A stretch of 64,000 nucleotides of DNA from Streptomyces yangpuensis (GTDB lineage Bacteria > Actinomycetota > Actinomycetes > Streptomycetales > Streptomycetaceae): the NCBI RefSeq assembly GCF_001005295.1, contig NZ_LBMK01000001.1, forward strand, positions 743,945-807,944, read 5' to 3'. The position numbers were made by a program, and so were the translations under genes. The notes under the pieces are model-generated. The model did no database searches. It was given only the letters and a program-made list of their open reading frames with translations, and had not been told where the DNA came from. Shown here piece after piece: positions 61,259 through 64,000 of this stretch. Within the stretch, counting starts at the first letter, position 1; each line of letters opens with the position of its first letter.

Positions 61259-62437
61259 CTACGGGAGGGCGAGCATGCGCTCCAGCGCGAGCTTCGCGAA
61301 GCTCTCCGTCTCCTTGTCGACCTGGATCTGGTTGACCAGGGTGCCCTCGGCCAGGGACTCCAGCGTCCACACCAGGTGCGGGAGGTCGATGCGGTTCATC
61401 GTCGAGCAGAAGCAGACCGTCTTGTCGAGGAAGACGACTTCCTTGTCCTCGGCAGCGAATCGATTCGCCAGGCGGCGGACCAGGTTCAGCTCGGTGCCGA
61501 TGGCCCACTTGGAGCCGGCCGGGGCGGCCTCCAGCGCCTTGATGATGTACTCCGTCGAGCCGACGTAGTCCGCGGCCGCCACGACCTCGTGCTTGCACTC
61601 GGGGTGGACCAGGACGTTCACGCCGGGGATGCGGGCGCGGACGTCGTTGACCGAATCGACCGAGAACCGGCCGTGGACCGAGCAGTGCCCGCGCCACAGG
61701 ATCATCCTGGCGCCGCGCAGCTGCTCGGCGGTCAGGCCGCCGTTCGGCTTGTGCGGGTTGTAGACCACGCAGTCGTCCAGGGACATGCCCATGTCGCGGA
61801 CGGCCGTGTTGCGGCCCAGGTGCTGGTCCGGGAGGAAGAGCACCTTCTCGCCCTGCTCGAACGCCCACTCCAGGGCCTTCTTCGCGTTGGACGAGGTGCA
61901 GATGGTGCCGCCGTGCTTGCCGGTGAAGGCCTTGATGTCGGCGGAGGAGTTCATGTACGAGACGGGGACCGTCGCACCGGCGATGCCGGCCTCGGTCAGC
62001 ACGTCCCAGCACTCGGCGACCTGCTCGGCGGTGGCCATGTCGGCCATCGAGCAGCCGGCGGCCAGGTCCGGCAGGACCACCTTCTGGGCGTCCGAGGTCA
62101 GGATGTCCGCGGACTCGGCCATGAAGTGGACGCCGCAGAAGACGATGTACTCGGCCTCCGGCCTGGCGGCCGCGTCCTTGGCCAGCTTGAAGGAGTCACC
62201 GGTGACGTCGGCGAACTCGATGACCTCGTCACGCTGGTAGTGGTGGCCGAGGATGAAGACCTTGTCCCCGAGCTTCTCCTTGGCCGCCCGGGCGCGCTCC
62301 ACGAGGTCCGGATCGGACGGCGAGGGCAGGTCGCCGGGGCACTCCACCCCGCGCTCGCTCTTGGGGTCGGCCTCACGGCCGAGCAGCAGCAGGGCAAGGG
62401 GCGTCGGCTGGACGTCCAACGGCTGGGCGGTGGTCAC
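61259..62437 (-). CDS. nadA: Quinolinate synthase NadA
   Basis: A 392-residue Fe-S quinolinate synthase, condensing iminoaspartate with dihydroxyacetone phosphate for NAD synthesis. Motifs: VFILGHHYQRDEVIEFADVTGDSFKLAK, IVFCGVHFMAESADIL (first cluster Cys), LPDLAAGCSMADMA, YMNSSADIKAF, GTICTSSNA, HPECKHEVV (Cys) and FCSTMNRIDLPHLVW (third Cys). GTG 62437 (VTTAQPLDVQ) has AGAAAGG at the right distance; a GTG at 62446 sits too close to it. The gene is alone (nadB/nadC not adjacent). Confidence 0.95.
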   Translation of the reverse strand: MTTAQPLDVQPTPLALLLLGREADPKSERGVECPGDLPSPSDPDLVERARAAKEKLGDKVFILGHHYQRDEVIEFADVTGDSFKLAKDAAARPEAEYIVFCGVHFMAESADILTSDAQKVVLPDLAAGCSMADMATAEQVAECWDVLTEAGIAGATVPVSYMNSSADIKAFTGKHGGTICTSSNAKKALEWAFEQGEKVLFLPDQHLGRNTAVRDMGMSLDDCVVYNPHKPNGGLTAEQLRGARMILWRGHCSVHGRFSVDSVNDVRARIPGVNVLVHPECKHEVVAAADYVGSTEYIIKALEAAPAGSKWAIGTELNLVRRLANRFAAEDKEVVFLDKTVCFCSTMNRIDLPHLVWTLESLAEGTLVNQIQVDKETESFAKLALERMLALP

Positions 62438-62738
62438 GACACGCACCCTTTCTGTTCTGCGACGAGGGATTTCAGGATCATCGCTTCGACTTCTCGTCTA
62501 CTTGACGCTATCTATCATAACCGCTTCACGTCAGTTTGACGATGCCGATAGTGTCAATGTGACGCATCAGCCCTCGATTCGCCGGGCCCACCCCCGCACG
62601 CGGTGTGCGAGCATGAATGTCTGAAACAAGCGTCGGGTCCCGGAATGAATCCGCGGTCCCGCTCGTTGCCACCGACGGCAAGAGTCCGACGTTTCCCCGC
62701 GTCCCGCGGGGAGCCGCCCACTTCGGGAGTGAATGCAG
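62438..62738. promoter_or_regulatory. Divergent nadA / A-type carrier control region with TTGAC repeats
   Basis: About 300 bp without a gene. It contains an inverted repeat TTGAC-N12-GTCAA at 62536-62557 and another TTGAC at 62502, in an AT-richer stretch (62490-62525). These are candidate operator half-sites for a NAD-synthesis regulator. The A-type carrier promoter probably lies nearer 62640. Confidence 0.45.
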
Positions 62739-63095
62739 ATGTCCGTACAGGACGACAAGACCACCGTGAGCGACGGCATCCTCCTGTCCGACGCCGCCGC
62801 CGAAAAGGTCAGGACCCTGCTGGAGCAGGAAGGCCGCGATGACCTGGCGCTCCGCGTCGCAGTCCAGCCCGGCGGCTGCTCCGGCCTGCGCTACCAGCTC
62901 TTCTTCGACGAGCGCTCCCTCGACGGCGACGTCGTGAAGGACTTCGACGGTGTGAAGGTCGTCACGGACCGCATGAGCGCCCCGTACCTGGGCGGCGCCT
63001 CCATCGACTTCGTCGACACCATCGAGAAGCAGGGCTTCACCATCGACAACCCCAACGCCACGGGCTCCTGCGCCTGCGGCGACTCGTTCAGCTAA
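62739..63095 (+). CDS. erpA: A-type iron-sulfur cluster carrier (ErpA/IscA-like)
   Basis: A 118-residue A-type carrier that delivers Fe-S clusters to target enzymes. The three conserved Cys are present: AVQPGGCSGLRYQLFFD and the C-terminal GSCACGDSF. ATG 62739 (MSVQDDKTT) has GGGAG 9 bases upstream; an ATG two codons earlier is also in frame but too close. It is divergent from nadA, an Fe-S enzyme, a reasonable functional pairing. Confidence 0.93.
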   Translation: MSVQDDKTTVSDGILLSDAAAEKVRTLLEQEGRDDLALRVAVQPGGCSGLRYQLFFDERSLDGDVVKDFDGVKVVTDRMSAPYLGGASIDFVDTIEKQGFTIDNPNATGSCACGDSFS

Positions 63096-63114
63096 GCTTG
63101 AACGGCACGCACGA

Positions 63115-63158
63115 CGAGGGCCCGCCCCCGGTCGCATCCGACCGGAGGCGGGCCCTCG
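63115..63158. terminator. Bidirectional terminator after the A-type carrier
   Basis: CGAGGGCCCGCC (63115-63126) pairs with GGCGGGCCCTCG (63147-63158), with inner CCGGTCG/CGACCGG arms and a short CATC loop. Confidence 0.82.
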
Positions 63159-63183
63159 GGCGTGTCCGGCGGGCCCGCGGCGG

Positions 63184-64000
63184 CTACTGCCGCGGGAGCT
63201 CCTTGCCCGTCGTGGCGTCCAGCACCTTCCGGTCGCCGAGCGGCTCCTTCAGGGTCACCGTCACCGACTTCTCCTCCGCCAGCATGATGCAGGCCTGACC
63301 CGGCTTGTCCGGCGTGTCAGTGATCTTCACCATGACCGATTCCGCCTGCTCCCGCGCCTCCACGGCGTAGGTGCTGCACGGGCTGCCCCAGAAGTTCACC
63401 GTCAGCTTCCGGTCGGCCTCCTTGTACGAGAAACCGGGCACGGTACGCCCGCTCGGCCCCGGCGTGCTCTCCTTCGCGGACGCCGGCTCGGTCACCGTGT
63501 GACCGGGCGCGCCGCCCCGGCCCGCCACCTCGAACAGCCAGGCCGGGACCAGGCCCCGCGCCCCGTCGACCGTCCCCGGAGCCAGTCCGAGCACCGCGCC
63601 CTTCACCGTCTCCGTCCGCGGCGGCTTCATGGGCCGGGGCTCCGGATTGCACGGCACCGTCTCCGCCGGCCCCGTCGCGGTGTCCGCCGCGAGCGGCACC
63701 GCGCTCGCGCAGCCGCTGGGGCCGGTCCCGCCCTCGGAGCCGCTCGACCGCGCGTTCAGCCGGGCCAGCGCCTCCACGGCCCCGACCACCTGCTGGTCGG
63801 CCGCCCGCACCGGCGCCTTCAGCTCACCGTTGCCGCCCACCACCGAGCCGTCCGCGCCCACGCTCACCTTGGTGGACCAGCCCTGCGTGGGCAGCCCGCC
63901 GACCACCGGATCCGCGGTCACCACCCGTACCGAGCCCTGGGTGAGCCGGGCGTCCAGCCTGGCCCCGTCCTGCCCCAGGGCCTTCAGCACCGGGGCCGCG
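63184..64000 (-). CDS. Probable exported protein of unknown function (C-terminal part)
   Basis: At least 272 residues; the frame is open to the right edge so the N-terminus is outside the window. The visible part is extracytoplasmic-looking: Gly/Pro-rich, with four Cys (SGCASAVP, VPCNPEP, GSPCSTYAV, GQACIMLAEE), strand-like segments (VRVVTADPVVGG, KLTVNFWGSP, ESVMVKITDTPDKPG) and a last stretch KSVTVTLKEPLGDRKVLDATTGKELPRQ. It resembles secreted or lipoprotein modules of Streptomyces, but no family is recognised. Confidence 0.6.
   Translation of the reverse strand, partial: AAPVLKALGQDGARLDARLTQGSVRVVTADPVVGGLPTQGWSTKVSVGADGSVVGGNGELKAPVRAADQQVVGAVEALARLNARSSGSEGGTGPSGCASAVPLAADTATGPAETVPCNPEPRPMKPPRTETVKGAVLGLAPGTVDGARGLVPAWLFEVAGRGGAPGHTVTEPASAKESTPGPSGRTVPGFSYKEADRKLTVNFWGSPCSTYAVEAREQAESVMVKITDTPDKPGQACIMLAEEKSVTVTLKEPLGDRKVLDATTGKELPRQ

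Noticed and set aside
57857..62539. A ~1560-codon open frame running in another frame through the RND gene and antisense to nadA.
   Set aside because: Product is Arg/Pro/Gly/His-rich low-complexity sequence, typical of a shadow frame in high-GC DNA; the RND and nadA proteins are unmistakable.

Overview
The window is very GC-rich with strongly G/C third codon positions, frequent GTG starts, GGAGG-type ribosome sites and long GC-rich hairpins between genes. Together with glnA under a GlnR box, DUF4191 and DUF3043 proteins, a single-chain PDH E1 and an MBL-CobU fusion, this points to a Streptomyces chromosome (core region). About 64 genes are called; no rRNA, tRNA or CRISPR was recognised.

Layout. 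0-13.7 kb is core metabolism: a MarR/alpha-beta hydrolase divergon, ArsC-like protein, PP2C phosphatase, VIT metal transporter, epimerase, FAD oxidoreductase, an HTH regulator, then lipB-lipA (lipoate synthesis), a DUF4191 protein, an RDD protein and glnA. 13.9-17.8 kb is a decayed integrative element: Cys-rich protein, toxin-antitoxin pair, PASTA-like membrane protein and a frameshifted tyrosine recombinase. 18-20.8 kb holds a secreted Gly/Asn/Trp-repeat protein, a TetR/SDR divergon and a DUF4240 protein. 20.9-29.6 kb is the lipoate-dependent dehydrogenase block on the minus strand (pepA, lpd, E2, a GntR regulator, aceE), which functionally matches the nearby lipBA.

30-36.7 kb is a tight operon resembling a Pel exopolysaccharide system: a secreted deacetylase-like protein, a PelF-type glycosyltransferase, a polytopic membrane protein, a spherulin-4 family protein and a GH114 lipoprotein, the last four joined by 4-bp start/stop overlaps. 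36.8-45.8 kb is a compact candidate small-molecule cluster: TetR with twin operators, an AfsA-type hotdog protein, two uncharacterised proteins, a tautomerase, a CMD protein, a HAD phosphatase, a KAS III-like enzyme, a tiny Cys protein, an MFS exporter and an aldo/keto reductase. This combination suggests a signalling molecule or small polyketide/fatty-acid-derived product.

45.8-64 kb returns to core genes: orphan sensor kinase, rhomboid-like protein, MprF-like protein, cobT, MBL-cobU, methyltransferase, DUF3043, pspA-pspAA, membrane protein, cobS, orphan response regulator, RND permease, nadA, an A-type Fe-S carrier (erpA) next to the Fe-S enzyme nadA, and a partial gene at the right edge. 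The main points of interest are the Pel-like operon, the AfsA/KAS III cluster, several clear operator sequences, and two genes that appear to lack ATG/GTG/TTG starts.
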